This document shows positions 17,143 through 27,052 of a stretch of 30,498 nt of DNA, in pieces. This stretch comes from a virus. Below the pieces are notes generated by a model. The model saw nothing but the letters and a program-made list of their open reading frames with translations. It was not told the origin of the DNA and searched no databases. The stretch lies in the IMG/VR virus record IMGVR_UViG_3300044846_000294, positions 1 to 30,498 of that record; one strand, 5' to 3'. Both the position numbers and the translations under genes were made by a program. Position 1 is the first letter of the stretch, and each line of letters begins with the position of its first letter.

Positions 17143-18037
17143 AACTGTTAGAGTATTACACTTAGAGCCAACTGATGTGTGTCAGGCGGCTTGTCCGTTG
17201 TGTGCTCGTGAAACAGATACTTCATTTAATAAGGATGTACAGCACGTACTCACTGTCAACGACATCGAGCGTATTGTAGGAGAGCAGGTAATTTATCGCC
17301 TAGACAAAATGTTTATGTGTGGTAACTACGGCGATCCCGCAGCAAGCCACGAAACATTATCTATTTTTGAATACTTTAGAACAGTAAACAGTAGCATTAC
17401 CCTAGGTATGAATACCAATGGTGGGCTACAAAATAGTGCTTGGTGGGCTAGGCTAGCTGGCATACTATACAAACCTGCAGACTATGTGGTGTTTAGCGTT
17501 GACGGCTTAGAAGACACTAATCATCTATACCGACGCAACGTTAGTTGGGATCGCGTAATGCAAAATGCCAAAGCATTTATCCAAGCCGGTGGCAATGCGC
17601 ACTGGGATATGTTAGTATACAAACACAACGAACATCAGGTTGATGCTTGCGAACAGTTAGCAGCACAGATGGGATTTAAATGGTTTCGTGCCAAAGTTAG
17701 TAAGAGGCCTGCTACTGTGGAATGGCTACAATCCCCTAAGGGATGGGCAAGACCAACGGTCGATTCGGGAGAAGTTAACTGTTTTAGAAATAACGACCAA
17801 AGTTTGTATGTTAGTGCAAAAGGCCTTATACATCCTTGCTGCTGGTTAGGGCACGGTATAGAAACTATAAACAACTTTGATCAAATACAGGCCGGCTGGA
17901 GTACAGATACGTGTAATCCTGTTTGTAAAGAGAACTGTTCCACTAGTAACAACCTGTCAAATTTTACAGGGCAATGGCAAAGAAACGTACCATTGGTAGG
18001 CAATACAAAATATTATAAAGAGTTTAAGGGTGTGTGA
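17126..18037 (+). CDS. Radical SAM protein with SPASM-like C-terminus
   Basis: About 303 residues from an ATG at 17126, which overlaps the gp46 end by 17 bases. A longer frame from 17069 exists but adds only gp46-overlapping residues. The CQAACPLC motif near residue 20 is the CxxxCxxC that holds the [4Fe-4S] cluster cleaving S-adenosylmethionine. The GNYGDP and SVDGLEDTNHLYRR stretches match SAM-binding and barrel strands of the family. The C-terminal third has more Cys (VNCFRN, HPCCW, CNPVCKENC), arranged like the auxiliary-cluster SPASM or twitch domain. Family members modify peptides, nucleosides or proteins. No peptide substrate gene is recognisable beside it, so the substrate is unknown. 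It is an accessory gene in the gp47-gp46 operon. Confidence 0.8.
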   Translation: MSTLLETVRVLHLEPTDVCQAACPLCARETDTSFNKDVQHVLTVNDIERIVGEQVIYRLDKMFMCGNYGDPAASHETLSIFEYFRTVNSSITLGMNTNGGLQNSAWWARLAGILYKPADYVVFSVDGLEDTNHLYRRNVSWDRVMQNAKAFIQAGGNAHWDMLVYKHNEHQVDACEQLAAQMGFKWFRAKVSKRPATVEWLQSPKGWARPTVDSGEVNCFRNNDQSLYVSAKGLIHPCCWLGHGIETINNFDQIQAGWSTDTCNPVCKENCSTSNNLSNFTGQWQRNVPLVGNTKYYKEFKGV

Positions 18038-18049
18038 TAAGTATGTACG

Positions 18050-18478
18050 ATGACATGGTATTACCAAGATACACCCGTAAATGAATTACCCGAAGATTGT
18101 GTTGGTTTTGTTTATTTAATAACCAATACTGTAACTGGACGGAAGTACATAGGTAAAAAATTAGCTAAATTCTCTAAAACAACTTATAAAGTAGTAAAAC
18201 TTAAAAACGGTAACAAAAAACGCAAAAAGATTCGAAGCAAAATTGATTCGGATTGGCAACAATATCATGGCTCAAGTACTGAATTAACTGAAGACATCAA
18301 CCAACAAGGCCCAGACAAATTTAAACGCGAAATACTTTACTATTGCAAAAGCAAGGCAGAATGTAGTTATATTGAAGCCCGCGAGCAGTTTAGTCGTAGA
18401 GTATTAGAATCAGATGATTATTACAACGGACAGATCAGTGTCCGTGTCCATGGCTCTCACATCAAAAACAAAATCTAG
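18050..18478 (+). CDS. Putative GIY-YIG nuclease-type protein
   Basis: This 142-residue protein starts 12 bases after the radical SAM gene. Residues 19-36 read GFVYLITNTVTGRKYIGKK, the GIY-YIG pattern, followed by the basic stretch KNGNKKRKKIRSK and WQQYHGSSTELTED, which suits the family's second half. A Glu in SYIEAREQF could be the metal ligand. Unlike the other two GIY-YIG genes it has no NUMOD-like DNA-binding repeats, so it may be a resident phage nuclease rather than a homing endonuclease. It is the last gene before the 509-base structured gap. Confidence 0.72.
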   Translation: MTWYYQDTPVNELPEDCVGFVYLITNTVTGRKYIGKKLAKFSKTTYKVVKLKNGNKKRKKIRSKIDSDWQQYHGSSTELTEDINQQGPDKFKREILYYCKSKAECSYIEAREQFSRRVLESDDYYNGQISVRVHGSHIKNKI

Positions 18479-18480
18479 TC

Positions 18481-18890
18481 TCAGACACCCCGTCTATCTT
18501 AATAGAAAACAGTATTTGACTTGCACAGGTTACGACATCGTGTGCCCAAGATAACCGGCTTAACTGCACGGGGACGGAAGACTCTTCGCTGTAAAGAGCA
18601 CTCAGCAACTATCCTTAACAGGACGTAGATTGGATATGCCTACATACAACCAGTTTTGCTGTTTGAACAAAAATAGATAACCAAGGCTAAAAGATGCGGC
18701 TCTGATGAAAAAGACACAACCGCAGCGTGTATAACAAGCTAACTTTTGTATATGCACGTACCGTCGTATAAAGGCTAGGGTAGAGGTACAGGACGACCGC
18801 CTCTGAACAGTATTGTTGACCCTTTAAGTTAGTGATTGTGCTACTCGGATGATGTACTCAATTTGATCTTTGCCCTTTGCGGGCAAAGTA
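18481..18890 (+). ncRNA. Candidate large structured RNA between convergent genes
   Basis: The 509-base gap 18479-18987 has no convincing gene but is full of complementary segments. Examples: CCCCGT (18488-18493) with ACGGGG (18568-18573); TATCTT (18495-18500) with AAGATA (18548-18553); a GCACA/TGTGC hairpin (18523-18545); TGCGG (18695-18699) with CCGCA (18720-18724); a 13-14 bp hairpin (18725-18759); a three-way junction closed by AGGGT (18777-18781) and ACCCT (18819-18823); and an 8-bp hairpin (18868-18888). Three G-U wobbles in the long hairpin pair only on the plus strand, supporting this orientation, in line with read-through from the upstream operon. Phage-encoded large RNAs such as GOLLD and ROOL are precedents, but I cannot assign a family. 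Boundaries are approximate and the fold is inferred by eye. Confidence 0.55.
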
Positions 18891-18935
18891 TGACTGATTT
18901 ATCTGGATGATATACAAAAACAATAATTAAAAAAG

Positions 18936-18979
18936 ATTGATGAGCGTTAGCGATATCAATAGATGAACGTAGTTCATCT
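18936..18979. other. Paired stem-loops between convergent genes
   Basis: ATTGAT (18936-18941) pairs with ATCAAT (18955-18960). Immediately after, AGATGAAC (18961-18968) pairs with GTTCATCT (18972-18979) around a 3-base loop, an 8-bp perfect stem. The second stem ends 9 bases from the stop of the minus-strand 72-residue gene. Neither strand shows a long T-run after a stem, so a canonical terminator is not supported. The stems may protect message ends or stop opposing transcription. Confidence 0.45.
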
Positions 18980-18987
18980 TAACAGTA

Positions 18988-19206
18988 TTAAAAGAATGGC
19001 ATCCCAGACTTTTCAGCAGTTTCCAAATTACTTTCTATAATCTTATTGATAATACGCCTATCATCATATGATAACATCACTGCATCTTCGTATGAAATGC
19101 TACCGCGCATATACCAGCACATAGTTAAGAGGTCTTTCTTTAAGGCTTTTGATTCTTTGTCGAAGTTGTCGAGCATTTCGACAATGTCCTCATTGGATGA
19201 TGTCAA
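18988..19206 (-). CDS. Small phage protein downstream of gp26-like gene
   Basis: This 72-residue protein starts at a TTG (19206), five bases after the upstream stop, with AAGG just before it. Sequence features are an acidic helical N-terminus (NEDIVEMLDNFDKESKALKK), a central MCWYMRGSISYEDAVMLSYD and a C-terminal MPFF. The pattern CWYMRGxxSYxDAxxLSxDDRxIIxKxI recurs, in my recollection, in small proteins next to gp26 in aquatic T4-like phages. In the mature phage it may be a hub assembly partner or a chaperone. No specific function can be read. Adjacency and near overlap with the gp26-like gene point to a linked role. Confidence 0.75.
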   Translation of the reverse strand: MTSSNEDIVEMLDNFDKESKALKKDLLTMCWYMRGSISYEDAVMLSYDDRRIINKIIESNLETAEKSGMPFF

Positions 19207-19211
19207 AAGCC

Positions 19212-20060
19212 TTAGACGAAAAAATTTGTTTGTTCAAACATAAACGGAGCAGTGAAGTCTTGATTACATTCAGGATTTTCGCAGGTTAACTCTACTAGAT
19301 TATGTTCGCTATTTTGTTTGTTAATTATTTCTAATCGATCTTTAATTAGATCCCAAAGTTTTCTATCACAGTTATTTAGAAATTCTGTAATATAATCAAC
19401 TCTTGTTACCACTGTGCCGTCGTCCATTTTAATGCCAGCAATACTTTTAGTAACTTGCTTTATTCCGGATATAATTAGTTTTTGAAACATTTCGTCAAAT
19501 TTCTTAACTTTTTCTTCTTCGGAAATTTCTTGATCTTGCACTAATTGTAAAATACGCTGTTCTTCGTATACATTAACATTATTTTTATTATAGTCTTCGT
19601 ATGATTGTGGCTTTAGCATTATTTCTAAACCATTGAATAAAACTGTTTGGCTCCAGTCTGACGGATTAATTTTATCTAGTATGAATGATAAATCGATTGC
19701 TTTTTCATTTTCTGTACCGCAATGGGGACACTTGCTTTTAAAATCTAATTGTTTACCGTAAGATGCAATTCTAATAGCTATTAAGATAGCATCCAAATCT
19801 ACAGTTGGTACTTGCCAAGCGTTTTTAATGGCAGGACAGCAACTTTCTATTACGTGAGCAGTACTAGCACCGTTTAATAATGCGTCAGGTGTTTTCATTG
19901 TAAGCTCATCTTTTGCAGTCATTGGGTAAATTGGAATCTCCCCAGTAACTGGCAAATCAATCGAACCTTCGGCATACCACCGTCCTTCGCTTGGCAATTT
20001 AATATAAATTGCAGGTTGTCTAAAATGTTTAGTTAACGGATTGCCGGTTAATACACTCAT
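19212..20060 (-). CDS. 26: Baseplate hub assembly protein gp26-like
   Basis: This 282-residue protein (T4 gp26 has 208) carries the family pattern IPIYPMTAKDELTMKTPDAL, LLNGASTAHVIESC and VDLDAILIAIRIASYG in the first 110 residues. CPHC (about 112-115) and a C-terminal CENPEC make two Cys pairs that could bind zinc together, which T4 gp26 is not known to need. The C-terminal region adds about 70 residues. Its likely role is assembly or capping of the baseplate hub. GGAG lies 9 bases upstream of the ATG. It is transcribed divergently from the tape-measure-like gene. Confidence 0.83.
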   Translation of the reverse strand: MSVLTGNPLTKHFRQPAIYIKLPSEGRWYAEGSIDLPVTGEIPIYPMTAKDELTMKTPDALLNGASTAHVIESCCPAIKNAWQVPTVDLDAILIAIRIASYGKQLDFKSKCPHCGTENEKAIDLSFILDKINPSDWSQTVLFNGLEIMLKPQSYEDYNKNNVNVYEEQRILQLVQDQEISEEEKVKKFDEMFQKLIISGIKQVTKSIAGIKMDDGTVVTRVDYITEFLNNCDRKLWDLIKDRLEIINKQNSEHNLVELTCENPECNQDFTAPFMFEQTNFFV

Positions 20061-20070
20061 GTTTTAACTC

Positions 20071-20078
20071 CATAAATA
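20071..20078 (+). promoter_or_regulatory. Late-promoter-like box upstream of tape-measure-like gene
   Basis: CATAAATA matches seven of eight bases of TATAAATA in the 62-base divergent gap. It ends 44 bases before the ATG at 20123. It would drive the plus-strand tail and head genes. Confidence 0.5.
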
Positions 20079-20122
20079 ATTGATATATGTACTTATCACA
20101 CCAATTAACTGCGTAGATTAAA

Positions 20123-22759
<2,637 letters not shown>

Positions 22760-22790
22760 TCTCGGTAAATATACATAACAGAGAAAATTT

Positions 22791-23345
22791 ATGGCCGGTT
22801 GTAATTATTACGTGTATCAATACCTTACAGAAAATGGATTACCATATTATGTCGGTAAAGGAAAAAATAACAGAATCAATGTTAATCACAAACACATTGC
22901 ATTACCTACGGTTGAACGTAGAGTTATTGTTAAAGATGGACTTACTAACAAAGAAGCATACGAAATGGAATCGGAATTAATTAAATTCTATGGTTGTAAA
23001 AAACACGGTGGTATATTGGATAATAAAAAGATAACCAGATGGGTAGCAGAACCAGGATGGAAACATTCCGACGATTCTAAGAAAAAAATTAGTGCAGGTA
23101 ATAAAGGTAAAGTGCGGTCCGAAGAAGCAAAAGCAAAATATCGCACACCTAAAACAGCAGAACACGCCGAAAAAATTAGACAAGCAAATCTAGGAAGACC
23201 GTATGATCCGATTAGGGCAGCAAAAATATCAGCTACCCTTAAAGGTAATATACCGTGGAATAAAGGTGTAAAAGGTACTCCTTGGACAGAAGCAAGAAGA
23301 AATGCTTACTTACAAAGTAAAGCATTAAAAGGATTTTCATCATGA
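22791..23345 (+). CDS. GIY-YIG homing endonuclease, free-standing
   Basis: The first 30 residues (CNYYVYQYLTENGLPYYVGKGK) show the GIY-YIG motif in a YVYxY...YYVGKG form, and Glu in AYEMESELIKFYG fits the catalytic Glu position. The C-terminal half has two NUMOD3-like DNA-binding repeats: SDDSKKKISAGNKGK with EEAKAKYR, and AEKIRQANLGR with KISATLKGN and WNKG. This is the typical layout of phage Seg-like homing nucleases, which cut related phage DNA that lacks the gene. It lies between the tape-measure-like and portal genes and overlaps the portal start by 4 bases (ATGA). It has its own short leader with AGAG before the ATG. Confidence 0.87.
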   Translation: MAGCNYYVYQYLTENGLPYYVGKGKNNRINVNHKHIALPTVERRVIVKDGLTNKEAYEMESELIKFYGCKKHGGILDNKKITRWVAEPGWKHSDDSKKKISAGNKGKVRSEEAKAKYRTPKTAEHAEKIRQANLGRPYDPIRAAKISATLKGNIPWNKGVKGTPWTEARRNAYLQSKALKGFSS

Positions 23346-25054
23346 CTTGGCGTAAGTATTTTAAGACCAGTAATTTACCTAGTAACGTAAGCCCCTTAGG
23401 TGGCGGCCGTGTACCTGACCCAGGATTTAGAAACTATCAAAGTCAGCTGCCAGAAGTTTATACTGGGCAACCAAATCGTGTTGAGCGTTATAATCAATAC
23501 GAACAAATGGATATGGATTCTGAAGTAAATGCTGCATTAGATATTCTAGCAGAGTTTTGTACACAAAAGAACCAAGAAAATCACACAGCATTTACAGTTA
23601 AGTTCAAAGAACAGCCCAGCGACAACGAAGTTCGTATTATTAAAGAACAGCTACAGCAGTGGGTTGCATTGAATGAATTGAACAAGCGTATGTTTAAAAT
23701 TATGCGCAACGTATTCAAATACGGCGATCAAGTGTTTATTCGTGATCCAGAAAATTTTAAACTATACTGGACAGAAATGTCTAAAGTTACCAAAGTTATT
23801 GTTAATGAAGGCGAAGGTAAAAAACCTGAGCAATACTTAATTAAAGACCTAAATCCCAACTTTGAAAACTTAACAGTTACCGCAGTTGCCACTACAGATA
23901 CCTATATAAATCACCCGCAAACAGGTGGCCCGTCAGGTGCATACGTACAACCTCAAGCCCCATTTGGTGGCGGTTCACGTTTTAGCCACGCACGTAACGA
24001 AGCTGCAATCAATGCAGAACACGTGGTACATATTAGTTTAACTGAGGGTTTAGACGTATATTGGCCGTTCGGTAATAGCGTTTTAGAGAACATTTTTAAA
24101 GTTTTTAAGCAAAAAGAGCTCCTAGAGGACAGCATTATTATCTACCGTGTACAACGTGCTCCGGAGCGTAGAGTCTTTAAAATTGACGTAGGTAATATGC
24201 CAAGTCATATGGCTATGGCATTTGTTGAGCGTATTAAAAATGAAATTCACCAGCGACGTATTCCTACACAAACAGGTACCGGCGGGCAAAATATGATGGA
24301 TGCTACGTATAATCCATTGAGTCAAAACGAAGACTACTTCTTCCCGGTTACAGCAGACGGACGTGGATCTAGTGTAGATGTATTCCCGGGTGGTCAAAAT
24401 CTAGGCGAAATCACAGACTTACGATTCTTTACCAACAAGTTATTCCGTGGTTTACGTATTCCTAGCAGCTATTTGCCTACCACAGCCGAAGACGGCAGTC
24501 AAGCATATACAGACGGTCGTGTAGGTACAGCACTGATACAAGAATGGCGTTTTAACCAGTATTGCCAACGTTTACAGCAAATGGTTGCAGACAAACTAGA
24601 CAGCGAATTTAAGCTGTTTATGAAATGGCGCGGATTTAACATTGATGGTTCTTTGTTCGATTTGCAGTTCAATGAACCACAAAACTTTGCACAATATCGT
24701 CAAGCAGACATTGATGCTGCCCGTATTGCTACATTTACACAGCTAGAAGCGTATCCTTATCTAAGCAAGCGTTGGTTAATGAAACGTTATTTAGGTATGA
24801 CTGAACAAGAGATCAGTGAAAACGAACAACAGTGGGCCGAAGAGCGTGGCGACAATGAATTAGCAACGCCGGATTCTCCAGGACTACGTTCAGTTGGTAT
24901 TAGCCCCGGTACAGTTAATGCTGACCTAGAAGGATTAGGTCCTGAAGCACCAGCTGGCGGCGAAGCCGGCGGAATTAATGCCCCAGTAGCAGGTCAAGGC
25001 GGTGCTCCTAATATTGGTGCAGCAGGTGCAGTTGGCGCAACCCCCGGACTTTAA
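23342..25054 (+). CDS. 20: Portal vertex protein gp20-like
   Basis: This 570-residue protein (T4 gp20 has 524) forms the dodecameric ring at the capsid vertex where DNA enters and the tail joins, and which starts prohead assembly. The N-terminus matches the family: ERYNQYEQMDMDSEVNAALD, ILAEFCTQ, then MFKIMRNVFKYGDQVFIRDP. In the middle, LTEGLDVYWPFGNSVLEN, ELLEDSIIIYRVQRAPERRV and YNPLSQNEDYFFPV are typical. The end (about 515-570) is Gly/Ala/Pro rich. It starts inside the last codons of the GIY-YIG gene (4-base overlap). No separate promoter is visible. Confidence 0.96.
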   Translation: MTWRKYFKTSNLPSNVSPLGGGRVPDPGFRNYQSQLPEVYTGQPNRVERYNQYEQMDMDSEVNAALDILAEFCTQKNQENHTAFTVKFKEQPSDNEVRIIKEQLQQWVALNELNKRMFKIMRNVFKYGDQVFIRDPENFKLYWTEMSKVTKVIVNEGEGKKPEQYLIKDLNPNFENLTVTAVATTDTYINHPQTGGPSGAYVQPQAPFGGGSRFSHARNEAAINAEHVVHISLTEGLDVYWPFGNSVLENIFKVFKQKELLEDSIIIYRVQRAPERRVFKIDVGNMPSHMAMAFVERIKNEIHQRRIPTQTGTGGQNMMDATYNPLSQNEDYFFPVTADGRGSSVDVFPGGQNLGEITDLRFFTNKLFRGLRIPSSYLPTTAEDGSQAYTDGRVGTALIQEWRFNQYCQRLQQMVADKLDSEFKLFMKWRGFNIDGSLFDLQFNEPQNFAQYRQADIDAARIATFTQLEAYPYLSKRWLMKRYLGMTEQEISENEQQWAEERGDNELATPDSPGLRSVGISPGTVNADLEGLGPEAPAGGEAGGINAPVAGQGGAPNIGAAGAVGATPGL

Positions 25055-25077
25055 CAAAAAAGGTTAAATAGTTACAT

Positions 25078-25311
25078 ATGTTTATTACTGAATTATTTAA
25101 CCCAGCGCCTAAAGGCTATCGCGACGAAAAAGCAGACCAAAGTGTTGCTAAAATGACCGATAGTCGTAAGACCAGACTGACCTTAGCGCACATAAATCAG
25201 CTAAGAAAGTCACACGATGTTCGTAAATTAGAACACGAAAAAAAGCTAGAAGCAGTAGCAAAACAATATACACCAGCCCCAGAAGGCGGTGCTATTCCCG
25301 GCGGACTTTAA
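25078..25311 (+). CDS. Small prohead protein, gp67-position
   Basis: This 77-residue protein lies 23 bases after gp20, the position of T4 gene 67 (80 residues, a prohead core protein). It is highly charged (KADQSVAKMTDSRKTRLTLA, then INQLRKSHDVRKLEHEKKLE), predicted helical, and ends with a Gly-rich GGAIPGGL tail. Positional and size similarity suggest a core or head-completion role. I cannot see sequence similarity to T4 gp67 itself, which is acidic, so homology is not claimed. Confidence 0.8.
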   Translation: MFITELFNPAPKGYRDEKADQSVAKMTDSRKTRLTLAHINQLRKSHDVRKLEHEKKLEAVAKQYTPAPEGGAIPGGL

Positions 25312-25368
25312 TTAGTCCGATCAAATCCTTCAAAAAACACCCATTTAACCCCTAAATATGCGCAGTTT

Positions 25369-25376
25369 TGTAAATA
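25369..25376 (+). promoter_or_regulatory. Late-promoter-like box upstream of gp68-like gene
   Basis: TGTAAATA differs at one position from TATAAATA and ends 32 bases before the ATG at 25409, in the 97-base gap after the small prohead gene. An AAGGAG ribosome site lies between, just before the ATG. Confidence 0.4.
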
Positions 25377-25408
25377 AACATACAAAGCCAACTTATTAAG
25401 GAGTTCTC

Positions 25409-26401
25409 ATGAACAAGTTTGAAAAACTAATTGAATACATCATTAATGATGAAGATCAAAAAGCTCGTGAATTGTTTCACGACATCGTAGTAGAAAAATC
25501 CCGCGACATTTATGAATCTATCATGGACGAAGAGTCAATGGAAGAAACTGTCCACGGAATGGAAGTTGAAGATATGGTCGACGAAGTGGGTGCTGAAGAA
25601 GCAACTATGGAAACTGATGAAGAAGGCGAAGAAGAATTTGAACTTGGTGCCGATGACGAAATGGGCGACGAAATGGGTGCCGATGACGAAATGGGCGACA
25701 TGGGTGGCGAAGAAGAATTAGAAAGCCAGGTAATGAACATTGATGCTAAATTAGACGAGCTATTAGCTAAGTTTGATGAAATCATGGGCGACACTGGTGC
25801 AGAAGAGCCTGCAGACGATATGGGTGCCGAAATGGGCGCCGACGATATGGGTGCAGAAGAGCCAGAAATGTTTGAAGCTAAAGAAGGTTCAGGTAAATCG
25901 GGTAACCCATTTGCTAAGAAAGGTTCAGCAGAATCAGGCAAGTCAGGCAAAGCCGGTTCAGCAGCTAGCGGTAAAGCTGGTTCAGCAGCGTCAGGTAAGT
26001 CAGGTAAATCGGGCAAAGGTTCCGCAGAAATGATGCGCGAATATGTTGACCGTATTGGCGACATTTACGGCGGTGCAGGCGACGAAGCTGAAGGCGCAGC
26101 AGTTGGTGCAGCAGGTAAGAAGACATCGGTTAACGATCGTTCAATTACTGGCCCAGGTGCAGACTTTGGTGGTAGTGTTGTAAAGCGTACTGGTGCTGAT
26201 GAATCAAATCCAGACGGCAACAGCGCACCAAGCAGCGACAAGCCACAACAAATTAAGTCAGGTAACATTAACGTTCCTGGCGGCAAAGCAGGCGGTGCTT
26301 TCAAATCGAAAGAATCTGCAAAAACTGGTGAAGGCCAAACTACAAACGGTTCATTGTCTGTAGCTAAAGGTTCAGTACAAAAGCAGAACACTGGCAAGTA
26401 A
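25409..26401 (+). CDS. Prohead core protein, gp68-like, low-complexity
   Basis: This 330-residue protein begins MNKFEKLIEYIINDEDQKAR followed by ELFHDIVVEKSRDIYES, an N-terminal helical region like gp68-type prohead core proteins. Residues about 40-150 are extremely acidic with GADDEMGDEMG and GADDMGAEEPE repeats. From about 158 to 210 the sequence switches to Lys/Ser/Gly repeats (SGKSGKAGSAASGKAGS), and the rest is polar and disordered. A strong AAGGAG precedes the ATG. Position (after the gp67-place gene, before gp21) matches T4 gene 68 (141 residues). The likely role is an internal scaffold that is digested by gp21 during maturation. The antisense frame over the repeats is long only because of codon bias. 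Confidence 0.75.
   Translation: MNKFEKLIEYIINDEDQKARELFHDIVVEKSRDIYESIMDEESMEETVHGMEVEDMVDEVGAEEATMETDEEGEEEFELGADDEMGDEMGADDEMGDMGGEEELESQVMNIDAKLDELLAKFDEIMGDTGAEEPADDMGAEMGADDMGAEEPEMFEAKEGSGKSGNPFAKKGSAESGKSGKAGSAASGKAGSAASGKSGKSGKGSAEMMREYVDRIGDIYGGAGDEAEGAAVGAAGKKTSVNDRSITGPGADFGGSVVKRTGADESNPDGNSAPSSDKPQQIKSGNINVPGGKAGGAFKSKESAKTGEGQTTNGSLSVAKGSVQKQNTGK
25646..25699 (+). repeat. Tandem 24-base repeat in gp68-like gene
   Basis: A 24-base unit (GGTGCCGATGACGAAATGGG plus CGAC) occurs at 25646-25669 and 25676-25699, period 30. It encodes GADDEMGD twice and indicates recent expansion of the acidic region. Confidence 0.85.
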
Positions 26402-26419
26402 TAGATTAGGGAACATAAA

Positions 26420-27052
26420 ATGGCTTTGTACCTAAAAGAGAGTCTTACATTTGATCGGGCGGGTTTGATCGTTGAATCCGTTGACGAGAATGGCAAGAAG
26501 AGTCTCAAAATGGAAGGGATATTCATTGAAGGAGGCGTGCGTAACGCTAACGAACGTGTATATCCCGTCCACGAAATTGAAAAAGCTGTTAATGCCATCA
26601 ATAAACAAATCAATGGAGGCTACTCTGTCTTAGGCGAAGTAGATCATCCAGATGATTTAAAAATTAATCTCGACCGAGTCAGCCACATGATTGAAAAGAT
26701 GTGGATGGATGGGCCAACAGGTCGCGGCAAACTAAAGATTTTACCAACTCCGATGGGGCAGCTTGTAGAAGCTATGATTACCTCTGGCGTCAAGCTAGGT
26801 GTAAGCAGCCGTGGATCGGGGCAGGTCAACGAAGGTACAGGACACGTTAGTGATTTTGAAATCATTACTGTGGACATTGTAGCACAACCCAGTGCACCAC
26901 ACGCTTATCCAAAAGCAATCTATGAAAGCTTAATGAATATGCAAGGTGGGGCTCAGGTATTTGAAATGGCACGTGAAGCCACGAAAGATCAAAAAGTACA
27001 GAAGTATTTGAAAGAAGCTATGACAGGCTTCATTAAGGATTTGAAGTTATGA
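26420..27052 (+). CDS. 21: Prohead protease gp21-like
   Basis: This 210-residue protein is close in size to T4 gp21 (212), a serine protease that cleaves the scaffold and trims the capsid protein before DNA packaging. GEVDHPDDLKINLDRVSHMI carries the catalytic His76. GVKLGVSSRGSGQV holds the nucleophile Ser (129 or 130), followed by VSDFEIITVDIVAQPSAP with candidate third-residue Asp. The fold resembles herpesvirus proteases. It follows the gp68-like gene after 18 bases with an AGGGAA ribosome site. Its stop overlaps the GIY-YIG gene start by 4 bases. Confidence 0.95.
   Translation: MALYLKESLTFDRAGLIVESVDENGKKSLKMEGIFIEGGVRNANERVYPVHEIEKAVNAINKQINGGYSVLGEVDHPDDLKINLDRVSHMIEKMWMDGPTGRGKLKILPTPMGQLVEAMITSGVKLGVSSRGSGQVNEGTGHVSDFEIITVDIVAQPSAPHAYPKAIYESLMNMQGGAQVFEMAREATKDQKVQKYLKEAMTGFIKDLKL

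Noticed and set aside
18868-18888. Intrinsic terminator at the 8-bp CTTTGCCC/GGGCAAAG stem
   Set aside because: No T-run follows the stem on either strand, so it is treated as part of the structured region.
18481-18890. Group I intron, tmRNA or RNase P RNA in the structured gap
   Set aside because: I could not find the conserved core motifs of these classes (intron P7 region, tRNA-like ends with T-arm, RNase P conserved regions), and no split exon is evident.
25510-26064. 184-residue minus-strand reading frame
   Set aside because: Composition (Ser/Pro/Ala repeats) is the antisense image of the low-complexity gp68-like gene.
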